From Sphingomonas sp. PP-CE-3A-406 (lineage in GTDB: Bacteria > Pseudomonadota > Alphaproteobacteria > Sphingomonadales > Sphingomonadaceae): 64,000 nt of DNA. The translations under genes were made by a program, and so were the position numbers. Under the pieces are notes generated by a model. It was not told the origin of the DNA. It did no database searches and saw only the letters and a program-made list of their open reading frames with translations. Shown here piece by piece: positions 37,350 to 46,773 of this stretch (positions are counted from its first letter, which is position 1; each line of letters starts with the position of its first letter). The DNA is taken from NCBI RefSeq assembly GCF_003688625.1, contig NZ_RCWY01000001.1:620001-684000 (forward strand). The letters are read 5' to 3'.

Positions 37350-38780
37350 TTGGGCGCAATATCTGATACGGGCACCGCCGCTTCGGCCGCACCCGTGGTT
37401 ACCCGTTTCGCTCCGTCGCCGACGGGGTTCCTGCATCTTGGCGGCGCGCGCACCGCGCTGTTCAACTGGCTGTTTGCGAAAGCTAATGGCGGCAAATTCC
37501 TGCTGCGGATCGAGGATACCGACCGGGTCCGCTCGACCCAGCCGGCGATCGACGCGATCATCGACGGAATGCGCTGGCTCGGGCTCGACTGGGACGGCGA
37601 CGTCGTCATGCAGTTCGCGGGTGCCGAGCGTCATGCGCAGGTCGCACACGAAATGGTAGCAAATGGGCATGCCTATCGCTGCTACATGACCAACGACGAG
37701 ATCGCCGCGATGCGCGCCGAGGCACAGGCCGCGAAGAAGCCGCTCCGCATCCGCAGCCCTTGGCGCGACCGCCCCGAGAGCGAGGCACCGAACCTTCCCC
37801 ATGTCGTCCGCCTGCGCGCGCCGCAGGAAGGCGCCGTCACGATCGAGGACCGCGTCCAAGGCGCCGTCACGGTCAAGAACGAAGAGATCGACGACCTCGT
37901 CCTGCTGCGCTCGGACGGTACGCCGACCTACATGCTCGCGGTTGTCGTCGACGATCACGACATGGGCGTGACGCACGTCATCCGCGGCGACGATCACCTC
38001 AACAACGCGTTCCGCCAACTGCCGATCTATCGCGCGATGGGTTGGCCCGAGCCGATCTATGCGCACATCCCGCTGATCCACGGCCCCGACGGCGCCAAGC
38101 TGTCGAAGCGTCACGGCGCAGTCGGCATCGAAGCGTACCGCGACGAGATGGGTATCCTTCCCGAGGCGTTCGACAATTACCTGCTCCGGCTCGGCTGGGG
38201 TCACGGCGACGACGAGATCATCAGCCGTGAGCAGGCGGTCGAGTGGTTCGACTTGTCGGGGGTCGGCAAGTCTCCCTCGCGCTTCGACCTGAAGAAGCTC
38301 GAGAACCTCAATGGCCATTATATCCGCGAAGCCGACGACGCGCGCCTTGCGCAGCTCGCCGCCGATCGCCTCGGCCACGACCTGCCGACCGGCGGACTCG
38401 ATCTTCTGACTCGCGCGATGCCCGTCCTGAAGCCACGTGCCGCAAACCTGAACGAGCTCGCCGAAGGGTCGAATTTCCTGTTCAGCCAGCGCCCGTTGGC
38501 GATGGACGACGCCGCAGCGAGCCTTTTGCAGGGTGAAGCGAGTGCGATTTTGGTCAATGCCCATGCCGAACTTGACGCGCTCGCCACGTGGGATACGGAG
38601 GCGCTCGAAGGCGCGGTACGGCGCGTGGCCGAAGCGCGGGGCGTCAAGCTCGGCCAGGTCGCACAGCCGCTTCGCGCCGCGCTGACGGGACGCAAGACGT
38701 CGCCGGGGATCTTTGATGTGCTCGATCTGCTCGGGCGCGACGAGAGCCTGGGACGGATCGCCGACCGAATGGCTAGCTGA
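37350..38780 (+). CDS. gltX: glutamyl-tRNA synthetase
   Basis: A 476-aa class I aminoacyl-tRNA synthetase charging tRNA-Glu. The HIGH-type motif is [17 protein letters not shown] (about 19-35), and the KMSKS-type motif is [43 protein letters not shown] is the usual glutamate-binding region. No ATG lies near the family start; TTG 37350 is the best candidate, with GGGAG nine bases upstream. A GTG at about 37396 would remove only the variable N terminus. The longer frame from 37260 overlaps comEC and is unlikely. Confidence 0.95.
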   Translation: MGAISDTGTAASAAPVVTRFAPSPTGFLHLGGARTALFNWLFAKANGGKFLLRIEDTDRVRSTQPAIDAIIDGMRWLGLDWDGDVVMQFAGAERHAQVAHEMVANGHAYRCYMTNDEIAAMRAEAQAAKKPLRIRSPWRDRPESEAPNLPHVVRLRAPQEGAVTIEDRVQGAVTVKNEEIDDLVLLRSDGTPTYMLAVVVDDHDMGVTHVIRGDDHLNNAFRQLPIYRAMGWPEPIYAHIPLIHGPDGAKLSKRHGAVGIEAYRDEMGILPEAFDNYLLRLGWGHGDDEIISREQAVEWFDLSGVGKSPSRFDLKKLENLNGHYIREADDARLAQLAADRLGHDLPTGGLDLLTRAMPVLKPRAANLNELAEGSNFLFSQRPLAMDDAAASLLQGEASAILVNAHAELDALATWDTEALEGAVRRVAEARGVKLGQVAQPLRAALTGRKTSPGIFDVLDLLGRDESLGRIADRMAS

Positions 38781-38805
38781 TAAGATTTCGAGGAAGGATA
38801 CAAGC

Positions 38806-40089
38806 ATGAGCGAGACCGCAACCCTCAAGGTCGACGGCAAGGATTTCGAGTATCCGGTGATGTCCGGTACGGTCGGACCCGATGTCATCGATATCCGCAA
38901 GCTGTACGCGCAGACGGACAATTTCACCTATGATCCGGGCTTCACCTCGACGGCGTCGTGCCAGTCGAAGCTGACCTATATCGATGGTGACGCGGGCACG
39001 CTGCTGCACCGCGGCTACACGATCGGCGAGCTGGCCGAGCAGTCGAACTTCATGGAAGTCGCCTATCTACTTCTCAACGGCGAACTGCCGAGCGAAGACG
39101 AGCTGGCGAACTTCTCGACCACGATCACGCGCCACACGATGGTGCACGAGCAGCTCGCGCAGTTCTTCCGTGGCTTCCGCCGCGACGCGCATCCGATGGC
39201 GATCCTGTGCGGCGTCGTCGGCGCGCTCTCGGCGTTCTATCACGATTCGACCGACATCCACGATCCGGCCCAGCGCGTCATCGCGTCGCACCGCCTGATC
39301 GCCAAGATGCCGACGATCGCCGCGATGGCGTACAAGTACAGCGTCGGCCAGCCGTTCGTCTATCCGGACAACACGCTGAGCTACACCGGCAATTTCCTGA
39401 AGATGACGTTCGGCGTGCCGGCCGAGAAGTACGTCGTGAACCCGATCGTCGAAAAGGCGATGGACCGCATCTTCATCCTCCACGCCGATCACGAGCAGAA
39501 CGCGTCGACCTCGACTGTCCGTCTCGCCGGGTCGTCGGGTGCCAACCCGTTCGCGTGCATCGCGGCCGGCATTGCCTGCCTGTGGGGCCCCGCGCATGGC
39601 GGCGCGAACGAAGCCGCGCTCAACATGCTGCATGAGATCGGCACGGTCGACCGGATCCCCGAGTATATCGCTCGCGCCAAGGACAAGAACGATCCCTTCC
39701 GCCTGATGGGCTTCGGTCACCGCGTCTACAAGAACTACGATCCGCGCGCGGCCGTGATGCAGACGACCGTCAAGGAAGTGCTCGGCGAGCTGGGCGTCAC
39801 CGACCCCGTGTTCGACGTCGCGATCGAGCTCGAGCGTCTGGCGCTCAGCGATCCGTACTTCATCGAGAAGAAGCTCTTCCCGAACGTCGACTTCTACTCG
39901 GGCGTGATCCTGTCGGCGATCGGCTTCCCAACGTCGATGTTCACGGTGCTCTTCGCGCTCGCCCGCACCGTCGGCTGGGTCGCGCAGTGGAACGAGATGA
40001 TCACCGATCCCGACCAGAAGATCGGCCGTCCGCGCCAGCTCTACAGCGGTCCGACCGCGCGTGACTACGTCCCAATGGCGTCACGCTGA
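38806..40089 (+). CDS. gltA: citrate synthase
   Basis: A 427-aa type II-like citrate synthase that condenses acetyl-CoA with oxaloacetate. Active-site segments are [61 protein letters not shown] with the catalytic His, and [17 protein letters not shown] with the second His. [25 protein letters not shown] and GRPRQLYSG carry the catalytic Asp region and the C terminus. A strong AGGAAGGA precedes the ATG at 38806. It is 25 bp after gltX on the same strand. Confidence 0.97.
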   Translation: MSETATLKVDGKDFEYPVMSGTVGPDVIDIRKLYAQTDNFTYDPGFTSTASCQSKLTYIDGDAGTLLHRGYTIGELAEQSNFMEVAYLLLNGELPSEDELANFSTTITRHTMVHEQLAQFFRGFRRDAHPMAILCGVVGALSAFYHDSTDIHDPAQRVIASHRLIAKMPTIAAMAYKYSVGQPFVYPDNTLSYTGNFLKMTFGVPAEKYVVNPIVEKAMDRIFILHADHEQNASTSTVRLAGSSGANPFACIAAGIACLWGPAHGGANEAALNMLHEIGTVDRIPEYIARAKDKNDPFRLMGFGHRVYKNYDPRAAVMQTTVKEVLGELGVTDPVFDVAIELERLALSDPYFIEKKLFPNVDFYSGVILSAIGFPTSMFTVLFALARTVGWVAQWNEMITDPDQKIGRPRQLYSGPTARDYVPMASR

Positions 40090-40292
40090 TGAAGACGCTC
40101 CGGCCGATCCTGATGGTCATCGGCGTTCTCAGCGCGCTGATGGGTCTGCTCTGGATCGGCCAGGGGCTCGGATACGTCCACTGGCCGCAGTCGAGCTTCA
40201 TGCTCGACCAGCGGCCTTGGGCGGATCGCGGCGCATTCCTCGCCGCGTTCGGCCTCGCACTGATTTTAGTGGCGCGCAGGATCCGCCGGTAA
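40089..40292 (+). CDS. small two-TM membrane protein coupled to gltA
   Basis: A 67-aa protein with two hydrophobic segments (about 5-26, ILMVIGVLSALMGLLWIGQG, and 48-63, AFLAAFGLALILVARR) and a conserved-looking centre, GYVHWPQSSFMLDQRPWADRG. Similar short proteins are annotated as hypothetical in many sphingomonads. Its ATG shares the final base of the gltA stop codon (TGATG), indicating translational coupling. Its last 27 bases overlap the end of the convergent kinase-like gene. Confidence 0.78.
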   Translation: MKTLRPILMVIGVLSALMGLLWIGQGLGYVHWPQSSFMLDQRPWADRGAFLAAFGLALILVARRIRR

Positions 40293-41642
40293 GGTCAAGA
40301 CGAACCGCGCACCTTCGCCGGGCGCGCTCTCGACCGTGAGATCCCCCTGCATCGCCCGCGCCAAGCGCCGTGCGATATACAGGCCGAGCCCATTGCCGCC
40401 GGCCTCGGACGTGTCGACCCGCTCGAACTTCTCGAAAATCCGGACCTGATCCTCGGGCGCGACGCCCTTGCCCTGATCCGCCACGGTCAGCACCGCATGC
40501 GTCGCGCCGCGTGTCACCGTCACCGACACGTCCGATCCGCGCGGCGAATACCGCAGCGCGTTCCCGACGAGATTGACCAGTATCTGCAGCACGCGGCGGA
40601 AGTCGCCGATCGCCGGCACGCGTACGTCGGTCGCAGGCCGCGCGATCGAGACGCCGAGATTGGCCGCGCGCACGGTCAGAAGCCCGGCTGCACGACGCGC
40701 GACGTCCGCGAGGTCGATCGGTTCGGGCGCGATCGTGAAGTCGGGCCGCTCGACCGCCTGGAGATCGACCAGATCGTCGACCAGCGACAGAAGGTGCCGC
40801 CCGGCGGTCGCGATGTCGGCGGCATAGTCGGCGTAGTCGCCCTGGACCGGGCCGTCGGACTGCGCATTGATGCTGTCGGCATTCGCCACGATCCGCGCCA
40901 GCGGCACGCGCAACGCCTTGTCGAGCCCGGTCGTGAAGGTAGCGGACAGAACCGTGGGCTCGGCGGGCGCTGGCGTATCCTCGACGACCACGCGGGCCGC
41001 GCCGACGAAGCCCGCGAAATCACCCGACACGTCGTAGCGGACATTGGCCGTCAGCATTACCGCTCGCCCCGAACTCCGCAGTCGCGCCGGCTGTGCCGTC
41101 ATCGGACGCCGCCGGGCGAGCGAATCGAGGATCGGCAATCCGCCGTCCGATCCGGAATCGAGCGCGAACATCGCCGTCAGCGGCTGCCCGAGCAATGCGA
41201 ACGGATCGAAGCCATGCTTGGGCCCGGCGTCCAGCGTGACGAACGTCAGTCGCAGCGCGGCATCGGTTTCCCATCGCCAGTCGCTATCGCTGTCGAGGAA
41301 GCCCTGCACCTCGGGCGAAGGCCGCGTCGGGCGCCACGCTGCGATCTCGCGCCAGCCGCTGACCGTCAGCCGGACATTCTCGCCGTCGGGCTGCGCGCGG
41401 ACCCAGAGGTCGACATCCGCCTCGTCGTCGGCGACGACCACACTGCGCGAGACGACGATCCCGAGCCGCCGCGCGAGACGCGCGATCGTCGCGAGTTGCG
41501 GAACCGCCAGCGGCGCACCGCGCATGCCGCCAGCGCGCTGGTTCAGTGCGACCAAGGCCGGATCCGCAAACACCAGCGTGCCATCGGCGGCGACGATCGC
41601 ATGCGCGATGGGGTTCTCGGTGGTAGGATCGAACATCGTCAT
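40266..41642 (-). CDS. histidine kinase-like protein lacking the phospho-acceptor His
   Basis: A 458-aa cytoplasmic protein. The N-terminal half (about 1-220) contains PAS-like segments, and the DHp-like helices are at about 231-300. The HATPase domain (about 305-458) has an intact N box (LVNLVGNALRYSP, Asn361), G1 box (DQGKG, 389-393), F box (IFEKFER) and G2 box (GNGLGL). The H box, normally SHELRTPL, reads DKALRVPL, so Lys242 is at the position of the phosphorylated His. It should still bind ATP but may not autophosphorylate on His. It overlaps the DUF2336 gene by four bases (ATGA). Confidence 0.88.
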   Translation of the reverse strand: MTMFDPTTENPIAHAIVAADGTLVFADPALVALNQRAGGMRGAPLAVPQLATIARLARRLGIVVSRSVVVADDEADVDLWVRAQPDGENVRLTVSGWREIAAWRPTRPSPEVQGFLDSDSDWRWETDAALRLTFVTLDAGPKHGFDPFALLGQPLTAMFALDSGSDGGLPILDSLARRRPMTAQPARLRSSGRAVMLTANVRYDVSGDFAGFVGAARVVVEDTPAPAEPTVLSATFTTGLDKALRVPLARIVANADSINAQSDGPVQGDYADYAADIATAGRHLLSLVDDLVDLQAVERPDFTIAPEPIDLADVARRAAGLLTVRAANLGVSIARPATDVRVPAIGDFRRVLQILVNLVGNALRYSPRGSDVSVTVTRGATHAVLTVADQGKGVAPEDQVRIFEKFERVDTSEAGGNGLGLYIARRLARAMQGDLTVESAPGEGARFVLTLPADPARH

Positions 41643-42739
41643 CGACGGTCCGTACGCGCAAGTGCTCGCAAGGCCAGGCGAAAATCGCGGTTCAGCGCCA
41701 ACGGCGCGACCGCGGCCTGGGCTTCCGTCACGTCGATCGAAGCAATTTCGTCGAGCGCGTCGGCGAACGCCTCGATATCCCGCCGCGGATCCGCTTCGGA
41801 CAAAGCGAGGCCGATCCTGGCGATCGTCTGTCGATCCATGTCGATCGCCCGCAACGCCAGCCACAGCCGATCGCCATCCGGTTCGAGCGTAATCGCCCTT
41901 GCCTGATCGAAGGCGATGCCGAGAGCATGCGCGAGTACCGCGACGAACAGCGACAGCCGACGATCGCCGATCGATTCGACCAGAACGGCGGCCAGCTCGT
42001 TCGGTCGCGCATCCATCGCGCCCGCCAGCCGCATCGCGACCGCATCCGCCCGCTCGCCTTCGTCGTGCGCGGCCAGGCTGCGCTCGGCGGCGTCGGTGAT
42101 CGCCCGGTCGCCCTCCCGCGTCGTCACGCGCTGCTCGTCGCGGATCGTTGCGGCGACCCACCAGACGAGCCGATGATGGAGTTCGGCGGGCAATTCGCTG
42201 CCACTGGCCAGGCCCTGTTCGTTCGATACGCGCCGTCGACTTTCCGCCGCCAGCAATGCCGACGCGGCGGACGCGACGACGCGATCGGGTACGCCTGCCA
42301 GCCGCACCACCAGGCTCGCCTCGTCCGGATCGGCGATGTCGACGGGGAGCGACGCGGCGATCAGGTCATGCCGGACCCGCGCGATCAGCTCTTCCATCAG
42401 GTCTTCGTCGCGTAACAGACCGGCACGGGTCAACCGGGCAACGACGCCAGCGCCTTTCGGCCGCAGGACCGCCTCGCCAACCTTTACCAGACCTTGCCCG
42501 GCCAACAGCCGCGCCGCGTGACGACGGATGTCGGCTTCGATCGCTTCGACGATACCGCCCAGGACCCGGGCAAGCATCAGCCGGGTGCGATCGTCGAGCC
42601 GAGCGTCCGCATCGAGGAAGAAGTCGGCGATCGTTCCCGCCAGCCGCGTTTCGGCACGTAGGCGCGCGCTTTCCGCACGGGCGACGGGCGCATGAGGCGA
42701 CGGCATCGCGTCTTGGACAGGATCTTGGCCGACAGACAT
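41639..42739 (-). CDS. DUF2336 domain protein
   Basis: A 366-aa, almost wholly helical, soluble protein with the look of DUF2336, an alphaproteobacterial family of HEAT-like repeats and unknown function. Repeating helix pairs include RAETRLAGTIADFFLDADARLDDRTRLMLARVLGGIVEAIEADIRRHAARLL, DEDLMEELIARVRHDL and NELAAVLVESIGDRRLSLFVAVLAHALG. No catalytic motif is seen; a scaffold or partner role is likely. It overlaps the kinase-like gene by four bases and follows the upstream gene by 35 bp. Confidence 0.75.
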   Translation of the reverse strand: MSVGQDPVQDAMPSPHAPVARAESARLRAETRLAGTIADFFLDADARLDDRTRLMLARVLGGIVEAIEADIRRHAARLLAGQGLVKVGEAVLRPKGAGVVARLTRAGLLRDEDLMEELIARVRHDLIAASLPVDIADPDEASLVVRLAGVPDRVVASAASALLAAESRRRVSNEQGLASGSELPAELHHRLVWWVAATIRDEQRVTTREGDRAITDAAERSLAAHDEGERADAVAMRLAGAMDARPNELAAVLVESIGDRRLSLFVAVLAHALGIAFDQARAITLEPDGDRLWLALRAIDMDRQTIARIGLALSEADPRRDIEAFADALDEIASIDVTEAQAAVAPLALNRDFRLALRALARTDRR

Positions 42740-42774
42740 GATCCGGTAGGTAGTCCCCTGTCGTTAATGTCGGC

Positions 42775-43956
42775 CTAAGGATCGCGACGAAGTCGTTCGA
42801 TCGCATCCGCCAGGGTCGCAGTCGCATATACTGCAGCAAAACCAAGCCCAAATACGGGAAACCCGAGCAGCGCGAACGCGCCGACGATCAGCAGATAGGC
42901 CGCCGGGCTCCCCCACCAGAGCCGACGATCGCGTTCGAGGATAGCGCGCTCGGCAAGGCTGCCGATCGCGATCAGCGCAGTGCCGATCGCCAGCGCCGTA
43001 TTTTCACCGGCACGTCCCGCGACTATGAACGCGAAGACCAGGGTCGACGCCGCAGCGATGCCGCCGATCGCCAGCGTCTGCCACCGCGCCAGTGGGGCCT
43101 CGTCGCGAAGATCGCTCAGGACCGAGCCGAGCGCCAGCGCGACGCAGGCGACCAGCGCGATCACCAGACCCGTCGAGGCAAGACCGAACCCGATCGTCAC
43201 CAGGCCAGCGACGCCCAGCGCCAGCCCCGCCCCGCCGACGCTTGCGCCCGCCGCGCCACGATCGACCAGCAATGGCAGGGCAAGCCGCGCGATCGGCGCC
43301 AGCACGAACCGATCGAACCAGCCGCGCCGCCCCGATACGATCGTCATCAGCACCGCGCGTCCGCGCTCTTCCAACGTGCGAGCCTGGCGTTCTATGCCGT
43401 GTCCGCCGCGCACCGCATCGGTCGGCAACAGCACCTGGGTCGCGCGCGACTGAATCGCGAACCGCAACAACGACGATTGCAGGTCGTAATCCTGCGGCAG
43501 TCCGGCAACTTCGGCGATCCGGCTCGCACTGAGCCGCGCGACGCCCGCCCACGCCATCTGGCCGCCGACCCGCTCGAACCCCGGCCCAGCATCGGCCTCC
43601 GGCACGACGAGCAGGCAATCGCCCTCTTCGGCGGCCATCGCCTTGACGATCGCATCGGTCGTGACGAGTCCGTCGCCAAGCATCAGCACGCGCGCCAGCG
43701 GATGAAGCTTTTCGACCGCCTCGGCGGCAGATCGCACCGTATCCACGCTGACGCCGCGCCGTCCGATCCGATTGATCGCCCCCAGCAATTCGGGCGTCAT
43801 CCGCGCGACGACGACGATCACCTGCGCCACGCCGGCGGCGATCAACAACCGCGCCTGATACTCGATAAGGGTAACGCCGCTGAACGGAAGCGTGGCCGCC
43901 AGGCGATCGGGGCGATCGTCCGCGTCGTGAATTGCAAATAATAGGCCGGCAAGCAT
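42775..43956 (-). CDS. membrane protein with nucleotidyltransferase-like N terminus
   Basis: A 393-aa protein. The first 190 residues look like a Rossmann-type NTP-transferase (LPFSGVTLIEYQARLLIAAGVAQVIVVV, LMLGDGLVTTDAIVKAM) but lack the usual Gly-rich nucleotide loop at the extreme N terminus. From about 205 come six or so hydrophobic segments, starting RRGWFDRFVLAPIARLALPLL. This layout recalls fused nucleotidyltransferase/CDP-alcohol phosphatidyltransferases, yet the DGx2ARx8Gx3Dx3D motif is absent. It may be an inactive relative; the function is unknown. It lies between the Hpt-like and DUF2336 genes. Confidence 0.6.
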   Translation of the reverse strand: MLAGLLFAIHDADDRPDRLAATLPFSGVTLIEYQARLLIAAGVAQVIVVVARMTPELLGAINRIGRRGVSVDTVRSAAEAVEKLHPLARVLMLGDGLVTTDAIVKAMAAEEGDCLLVVPEADAGPGFERVGGQMAWAGVARLSASRIAEVAGLPQDYDLQSSLLRFAIQSRATQVLLPTDAVRGGHGIERQARTLEERGRAVLMTIVSGRRGWFDRFVLAPIARLALPLLVDRGAAGASVGGAGLALGVAGLVTIGFGLASTGLVIALVACVALALGSVLSDLRDEAPLARWQTLAIGGIAAASTLVFAFIVAGRAGENTALAIGTALIAIGSLAERAILERDRRLWWGSPAAYLLIVGAFALLGFPVFGLGFAAVYATATLADAIERLRRDP

Positions 43957-44062
43957 CGTCGGCTGTTAGGCGGTCGATGGCGTCCTGCAAAGCCCGGGTT
44001 CGGGTGGAACGCCCCTCGATACGGCCCAATCCGCTTGAAAACGCGGATCGAACGGTGGCAGA

Positions 44063-44356
44063 TCAAAGACTCGCGACGGCCCGGCGGAGTTTCTTCAGAC
44101 CTTCGGCATCGCGTGGATCGCCGTCCGCGACCACGGTCGCGATCGTCATCAACCGGATCGCGCCAAAGCTCGCGGCCAGTCCCTTCAACCGCCACGCCGC
44201 GGCGCGCCAGTCGTCGACGTCGGTCGCCAGCGTCATCGCCGTCAGTGCCCGTTCGGCGCTTTCGATGAACGCGATTCGCAACTCGGCGATCAGGATGGGT
44301 TCGTCACCCACCGCGGCCGCCAGCGTGGCATCGATTGCTCCGGGGTCATACGCCAT
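44063..44356 (-). CDS. Hpt-domain-like protein lacking the phosphorylated His
   Basis: A 97-aa helical protein matching the histidine phosphotransfer fold: ILIAELRIAFIESAERALTAM, then WRAAAWRLKGLAASFGAIRLMTIA. The canonical Hpt motif is HxLKGxxxxxGA; here it reads WRLKGLAASFGA, so Trp55 is at the position of the phospho-accepting His. All else in the helix is kept. ATG 44356 follows AGGG by about six bases. It is first in the leftward operon and divergent from the coiled-coil gene, with about 100 bp between the starts. Confidence 0.8.
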   Translation of the reverse strand: MAYDPGAIDATLAAAVGDEPILIAELRIAFIESAERALTAMTLATDVDDWRAAAWRLKGLAASFGAIRLMTIATVVADGDPRDAEGLKKLRRAVASL

Positions 44357-44459
44357 GTCGCCCTGCTTACCGGACGGATGCTTAAGGGAAGATTGCACAA
44401 GACGTTTTGTCCGGCCACGTTTCGTGATACTTCGACAGCTCATGAACGGGGGTTCGCCA

Positions 44460-46748
44460 ATGATCGGGTTTCGTGCGGCGGCAGGCAATGCCCATCCCAT
44501 TCGCGCGGATATCGTGATGGAACCGGTATCGGACCCTATGCCCCAGAGCGCGTATCAGGAAACTTTCGAAGCGTTCGAGGTGGATGATCCCGCACGCGGA
44601 CTTGGTCGGGTGTTTGCGGGGATTGCGATCTTCGGCGTGTTGGCATGGCTGTTCGGCATGATCTGGTTTGCACGGGATGCGCTGGCGACGATCGAACCCC
44701 TCGCGCTCGTCCAGTTCGTCGCCGCGCTCTGCGTTGTTCCCGCGCTTGTCGGAATCGTCTGGCTCCTCGCGATGCGGACCAGCCGCGCCGAAGCGTATCG
44801 GTTCGGCGTCACCGCTCAGGCGATGCGCGGCGAGGCGGCAAGCCTGGAGCGCACCGTCGCCGCCCTGTCGAATACGATCGAGGCCAACCGCGCGCAGCTC
44901 GCCGAGCAGGTCGATACGTTCCTGCTGATAGGCAATGGCGCGACCGAACAGCTTGCCGCGATCGGTCGCGGCATGGCGTCGGAGATCGATCAGGCCGCCG
45001 CGCACGCCCGCAACCTCGCCACATCGACCGCTGGCGCGCAGTCCAGCCTCGGCGTCCTGATCGCCACCCTTCCCCGCGCACAGGCGGATATCGACGACGT
45101 CGCCAAGCGGCTCGAACGTACCGGTCTGTCGGCGAGCGAACACGCCGCGGCCCTCGATGCGCAGATCGTCGCGCTCGCCGAACGCGGCCGCGAGGCCGAC
45201 ACAATGGCGAGCGGTGCCGCGCAACGTCTCGCCGCGCATATCGTCCGGATGGAAGCGACCAGCCAGACCGCTGGCGCGCATCTCGAATCGGTCACCGACG
45301 GCATGTCCGCCGCAGTCGACGCGCTACTCAACCGCACCGCCGATGCCGTCGATCTATCGAGGCGGGGGATCGCCGCGCAAGGCGACGCGATGCTGGCGAT
45401 GGTCGGGGCCAACCAATCCGCGCTCGACAGCGCCGCGCGGGATAGCGCGGAAGCGCTCGCGTACCGCATCGCCGCGGTCGAGGACGCGATCGAACGCGTC
45501 GCGATCCGCCTCGACCTGCAACGCAGCGCCGGCGACCGGATCGTCGACGACCTTCATGCCGGGCTCGGCGACGTCGAGGCGCGGATCGAACTGTTGCACC
45601 GCCACGGTACCGAGCGCACGCAGGGTCTCGCCGCATCGATCAGCGCGCTGGGCGGTTCCGCCGACGCGATGACCGAGGCGCTCCGGACCGGCGACGACAT
45701 GGCGCACCGGACGATCGCCACGACCGAGACGCTGCTCGTCGCGCTCGACGCCGCGGCACGCGAGATCGACGAGACGATGCCGGCCGCACTCGGCCGCCTC
45801 GATTCGCAGGTGCTGGCCAGCAAGAGCATCGTCGTCTCGGCGCGTCCCGACCTGCTCGCGCTCGTCACCGCGGCGGAGAGCACGCACGACGCGATCGAGG
45901 CGATTGCCGGGGTCATCGGCGAGCAGCGCCTGGTGCTGGACACGCTCTCGATCGACCTGCTCAACACGCTCAACACCGGCCGCGCGAAGGCCGATGCCTT
46001 GGGCCAAATGGTCGACGAGGCGATCGGCCGCACGCAGCATTTCGCGGAAGACGCCGCGCCGCAACTGATCGAGGCACTGCACCGCGTCCGCGAGACCGCC
46101 GCTGTCGCCGCCGACAAGGCGCGCGAGACGCTTTCGAAGGTCATTCCCGAAGCCGCGGCCGCGCTCGAAGCTGCCAGCGCCGACGCGATGCGCCGCGCGA
46201 CCAACGACACCGTGGAACGCCAGGTCAAGGCGCTCACCGACGCGACCGGCGCTGCGGTCGACGCCGCTACCGGCGCGACCGAACGCCTCGCGCGCGAAGT
46301 CCAGGCGATCGTCGACCAGACCGCGATCGTCGAAACGCGGATCCACGAAGCCCGCACAGAACGCGAAGACGCCGACCAGGAGACGTTCGCGCGCCGCGTT
46401 TCGCTGCTGATCGAATCGCTCAACTCAGCGTCGATCGACATCACCAAGGCGATCGCGCCCGAAATCTCCGACAGTGCGTGGGGCGCATATCTCAAGGGCG
46501 ATCGCGGCGTCTTCACGCGACGCGCCGTCCGTATCCTAGACGCCAGCGAAGTCCGCGAGATCGCCGGACTCTATGACGAAGACGAGACCTTCCGCGAGAT
46601 AGTCAACCGCTACATCCACGACTTCGAAGCGATGCTCCGCACGATCCTGACGCAACGCGATGGCTCGCCACTCGGCGTGACGCTTCTGTCGTCTGACATG
46701 GGTAAGCTGTACGTGGCACTGGCACAGGCGATCGAGCGCCTGCGCTGA
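44460..46748 (+). CDS. two-TM coiled-coil protein, TipN-like
   Basis: A 762-aa protein with two N-terminal membrane segments (about 51-71 and 81-104). A very long Ala/Glu/Asp/Arg-rich coiled-coil region (about 115-640) follows, then a compact C-terminal domain (about 660-762: WGAYLKGDRGVFTRRAVRIL, VTLLSSDMGKLYVALAQAIERLR). This order resembles the polar scaffold TipN of Caulobacter; I think it is a homologue but cannot confirm it. ATG 44460 follows GGGGG by eight bases; ATGs at 44442 and 44517 are alternatives. It is divergent from the operon with the degenerate Hpt and kinase. Confidence 0.7.
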   Translation: MIGFRAAAGNAHPIRADIVMEPVSDPMPQSAYQETFEAFEVDDPARGLGRVFAGIAIFGVLAWLFGMIWFARDALATIEPLALVQFVAALCVVPALVGIVWLLAMRTSRAEAYRFGVTAQAMRGEAASLERTVAALSNTIEANRAQLAEQVDTFLLIGNGATEQLAAIGRGMASEIDQAAAHARNLATSTAGAQSSLGVLIATLPRAQADIDDVAKRLERTGLSASEHAAALDAQIVALAERGREADTMASGAAQRLAAHIVRMEATSQTAGAHLESVTDGMSAAVDALLNRTADAVDLSRRGIAAQGDAMLAMVGANQSALDSAARDSAEALAYRIAAVEDAIERVAIRLDLQRSAGDRIVDDLHAGLGDVEARIELLHRHGTERTQGLAASISALGGSADAMTEALRTGDDMAHRTIATTETLLVALDAAAREIDETMPAALGRLDSQVLASKSIVVSARPDLLALVTAAESTHDAIEAIAGVIGEQRLVLDTLSIDLLNTLNTGRAKADALGQMVDEAIGRTQHFAEDAAPQLIEALHRVRETAAVAADKARETLSKVIPEAAAALEAASADAMRRATNDTVERQVKALTDATGAAVDAATGATERLAREVQAIVDQTAIVETRIHEARTEREDADQETFARRVSLLIESLNSASIDITKAIAPEISDSAWGAYLKGDRGVFTRRAVRILDASEVREIAGLYDEDETFREIVNRYIHDFEAMLRTILTQRDGSPLGVTLLSSDMGKLYVALAQAIERLR

Positions 46749-46773
46749 ACCGGACCTCATAGGAGCTTTCGAA

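Noticed and set aside
37311..38927. Extension of comEC to a 1281-aa frame through gltX
   Set aside because: The extra N-terminal part is the reverse shadow of gltX. ComEC similarity begins after 37310, where an ATG with GGAG is present.
40266..46748. Reading the kinase-like and Hpt-like genes as an ordinary two-component phosphorelay
   Set aside because: No response regulator is present and both phospho-accepting histidines are replaced, so a standard relay annotation would mislead.
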